This document shows, piece by piece, positions 5,683 through 7,375 of a stretch of 7,375 nucleotides of DNA; the first letter of the stretch is position 1; each line of letters starts with the position of its first letter. The stretch covers positions 1 to 7,375 of the forward strand of contig DAIDTM010000268.1 of assembly GCA_027457205.1 (NCBI GenBank), given 5' to 3'. Origin of the DNA: Anaerolineae bacterium. GTDB lineage: Bacteria; Chloroflexota; Anaerolineae; UBA4142. Made by a program: the position numbers and the translations under genes. The notes under the pieces are model-generated. The model was not told the origin of the DNA. It saw only the letters and a list, made by a program, of their open reading frames with translations, and ran no database searches.

Positions 5683-5754
5683 GGATTTACGATTTAAGAT
5701 TTATGATTGAGTTCGTTGCAAATCTTAAATCCTAAATCTGAAATCCTAAATTAC
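5683..5754. repeat. two facing arrays of 7-bp repeats forming a long inverted repeat
   Basis: From 5683 to 5710 four heptads follow NGATTTA (GGATTTA, CGATTTA, AGATTTA, then TGATTGA). After GTTCGTTGC (5711-5719), five heptads follow AAATCNN from 5720 to 5754 (the last is AAATTAC). The arrays are inverted relative to each other: 5683-5702 can pair with 5720-5739 at 18 of 20 positions. The element fills most of the gap between the ATPase and VWA genes and includes the ATPase stop codon (5751-5753). It is AT-rich amid GC-rich genes. It could form a hairpin in the operon mRNA or bind a protein as DNA; it may also be a dispersed repeat. Confidence 0.8.
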
Positions 5755-6731
5755 TTGCGCGGTGGCGTCCGATAGCGCGGCGACGCGCCCTTGCCGCGAT
5801 CCTCTTCATCGTCGCCCTGGTCTTCCGCGACATTGAACTCACCGAGGATGCGCTGCGCGCGTTGCACGTCGTGCTCGTGCTTGAGCAGCACCGTCAGTGT
5901 ATTCTCCAACGTTTTCTCGTCGAGATTCTTCGCGTTGAGCATCACCAGCGCACGCGCCCAATCGATGGTCTCGCTGACGCTAGGATGCTTCTTCAGATCA
6001 AGCTTGCGCAAGCGCTGCACCAACTCGACCGCCTGCTGCGCCATCTGCGGCGCGAGATCGGGCACTTTCAACTTGACGATGCGCAATTCCGCTTCAGTCG
6101 TCGGGTAATCGATGAAGAGATACAGGCAGCGGCGCTTGAGTGCTTCCGATAGTTCGCGCGTATTGTTGCTCGTCAGAATCACGAGCGGCATGTGCTTTGC
6201 CTTGAGCGTGCCAAGTTCCGGGACGCTGACTTGAAAATCGCTCAGCACTTCGAGGAGGAACGCTTCAAACTCCGCGTCCGCGCGGTCGATCTCATCGATC
6301 AAGAGGAGCGACGGCTTGTCCGCGACGATGGCGCGGAGGAGCGGGCGCGGCAAGAGGAATCGTTTCGAGAAGAACACGTCTTCCTCTTCCGCCAATTTGT
6401 CCGCAGCTTGCGCGAGCGTAGTCGTATCGTGGAGCAGATCGCCCAGCTTGTCGCGGAGCAACTGCGTGTAGAGCATCTGCTTGGCATATTCCCATTCGTA
6501 GAGCGCTTTCGTTTCGTCCAGCCCTTCGTAGCACTGCATACGAATCAGATCGCGCTGCTCGATGCACGCCCACGCCTTGCCCAGTTCCGTCTTGCCGACG
6601 CCCGCCGGTCCTTCGACCAGTACCGGTTTTTCCAGTTTATCTGCGAGGAAAATCACCGTCGCGATTTCATCCGTCGCGATGTACTGCTGCGCGGCGAGCG
6701 CGCTTTTGACTTCTGCGATATCTTTGAACAT
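5751..6731 (-). CDS. MoxR/CoxD-like AAA+ ATPase
   Basis: The 326-residue cytoplasmic ATPase has Walker A at 41-48 (GPAGVGKT), Walker B at 142-147 (LLLIDE, continuing IDRADAEFEAFLLE), sensor-1 asparagines in LTSNN (186-190) and a candidate arginine finger in ALKRRCLYLFIDYP (R200/R201). A C-terminal lid helical region spans about 215-295. The DEIDRAD-EFEAFLLE form is typical of MoxR-class ATPases of the CoxD type. These hydrolyse ATP to remodel or help metal insertion in a target protein together with a VWA partner, here the CoxE-like protein just downstream. Residues 303-326 form a charged, probably disordered tail (DDEEDRGKG, PPRK). The ATG at 6731 follows GGGAG by 4 bases. The operon arrangement is membrane protein, ATPase, VWA. 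The class is clear; the client is not. Confidence 0.93.
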   Translation of the reverse strand: MFKDIAEVKSALAAQQYIATDEIATVIFLADKLEKPVLVEGPAGVGKTELGKAWACIEQRDLIRMQCYEGLDETKALYEWEYAKQMLYTQLLRDKLGDLLHDTTTLAQAADKLAEEEDVFFSKRFLLPRPLLRAIVADKPSLLLIDEIDRADAEFEAFLLEVLSDFQVSVPELGTLKAKHMPLVILTSNNTRELSEALKRRCLYLFIDYPTTEAELRIVKLKVPDLAPQMAQQAVELVQRLRKLDLKKHPSVSETIDWARALVMLNAKNLDEKTLENTLTVLLKHEHDVQRAQRILGEFNVAEDQGDDEEDRGKGASPRYRTPPRK

Positions 6732-6786
6732 TTATCTCCCTTTCTCAGTTTCCTGTTTCGGTGGGAAACGCTCCGGCGAACGTCCC

Positions 6787-7375
6787 CTACGACGTCAATC
6801 GACGCATCGGAATCTTTTCCGCGACCCATTTCACCCCAATCGCGATCAACGGCAGCGATAGGATCGTCGGGACCGGCGGATTCTTGACCATGAACGCGCC
6901 AGTCTGTAGCACGTCGAGATAGAATTTGAATCCCCAAACCAGATCGGGGATGAACCACGACCAGCTAAAACCGTAGAGCCAGAAAAACAGCGTGACCTGG
7001 AGCCACAAAATCGCGGCAATAAAGAACGCGGCGTTCACCGTATTGAGCGCAGCGTCGTATTTGCTTTTGCCGCGCGAGAGTGCGCCCACCGCGACTGCCG
7101 AGATCGCGAGCGCGATGATCGCGTCGATCGTGCGCGCGGCAAACCACGAAACAATCTGCGTGTCTTCGTTGAACATGCTGAGCGAAAAATAATAGCCGCG
7201 CCCAAAGAACAATACGTAGTAGACGACAAAATAGACTGCCGCGCCGATCAACGGGATTTTCCAATCCCACTTCATCTTACGCATCAGCACGAGGTAGAGC
7301 GCGAACGGCAGCAGGAACAGCAGAGCAAACGGCGTGCGCCCGAGTTCTTCCTGCTGCAATCGGCTGGCGCGTAGC
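6787..7375 (-). CDS. multi-pass membrane protein of unknown function (partial, N-terminus beyond right edge)
   Basis: The frame is open to the right edge (first visible residues LRASRLQQEELGRTPF), giving 195 visible residues. A TTG at 7359 could be read as a start but has no ribosome binding site, and the frame continues past it, so the gene most likely begins outside the window. Five strongly hydrophobic stretches can be seen at about 16-31, 40-57, 82-99, 115-138 and 168-185 of the visible part. An aromatic segment (WLYGFSWSWFIPDLVWGFKF) covers the end of the fourth and the loop after it. The C-terminus is basic (KIPMRRLTS). It ends 55 bp before the MoxR-like ATPase on the same strand and is probably in its operon. 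I do not recognise a family. It could be the C-terminal membrane part of a larger enzyme or a stand-alone integral membrane protein. Confidence 0.75.
   Translation of the reverse strand, partial: LRASRLQQEELGRTPFALLFLLPFALYLVLMRKMKWDWKIPLIGAAVYFVVYYVLFFGRGYYFSLSMFNEDTQIVSWFAARTIDAIIALAISAVAVGALSRGKSKYDAALNTVNAAFFIAAILWLQVTLFFWLYGFSWSWFIPDLVWGFKFYLDVLQTGAFMVKNPPVPTILSLPLIAIGVKWVAEKIPMRRLTS

Noticed and set aside
5683..5754. CRISPR-like array
   Set aside because: The units are 7 bases long, directly adjacent without spacers, and inverted about a centre, which does not fit a CRISPR.
6192..6887. Plus-strand frame of 231 residues opposite the AAA+ ATPase
   Set aside because: The opposite strand has full Walker A, Walker B and sensor motifs; this frame is Arg/Phe/Glu-rich shadow sequence.

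Overview
The window looks like chromosomal DNA of a GC-rich environmental bacterium, most likely a Chloroflexota member of the Anaerolineae type. This is inferred from gene style only: lipoproteins with long Pro/Thr/Ala linkers, a CoxE-like VWA protein paired with a MoxR-type ATPase, and short AT-rich heptad repeats between genes. No rRNA, tRNA, CRISPR array, transposase or phage gene is visible.

Left part (1-1036): a Nudix hydrolase of the CoA-pyrophosphatase-like type runs leftward off the window edge. It has a good sigma70-type promoter whose predicted start falls on the GTG start codon, so its mRNA may be leaderless. A 270-bp divergent spacer follows. It holds a perfect dyad over that promoter, an orphan terminator-like hairpin with a T-run, and a low-complexity stretch. 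It ends in a strong promoter for a 79-residue protein of two charged helices.

Middle part (1037-4260): three consecutive plus-strand genes encode paralogous lipoproteins of 362, 340 and 188 residues. Each has a lipobox signal peptide and a Pro/Thr-rich stalk. They then carry two, two and one copies of the same module of about 118 residues. All five modules have two cysteines exactly 34 residues apart and a conserved core around QN-[FYV]-x-W and ARV. They are probably surface-anchored beta-sandwich domains of unknown function. Promoters and hairpins lie between the genes, and a bidirectional terminator closes the cluster.

Right part (4261-7375): three minus-strand genes read leftward in an apparent operon. 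They are a multi-pass membrane protein (cut by the right edge), a MoxR/CoxD-like AAA+ ATPase and a CoxE-like VWA protein. The last two form a known kind of chaperone pair: the ATPase remodels a target and the VWA partner recruits it through a metal site (MIDAS). No client enzyme is visible here. The 82-bp gap between ATPase and VWA gene is filled with two facing arrays of 7-bp repeats.

The most novel-looking items are the five-module cysteine-pair lipoprotein family and the facing heptad arrays. I do not see a complete new defence or metabolic system.
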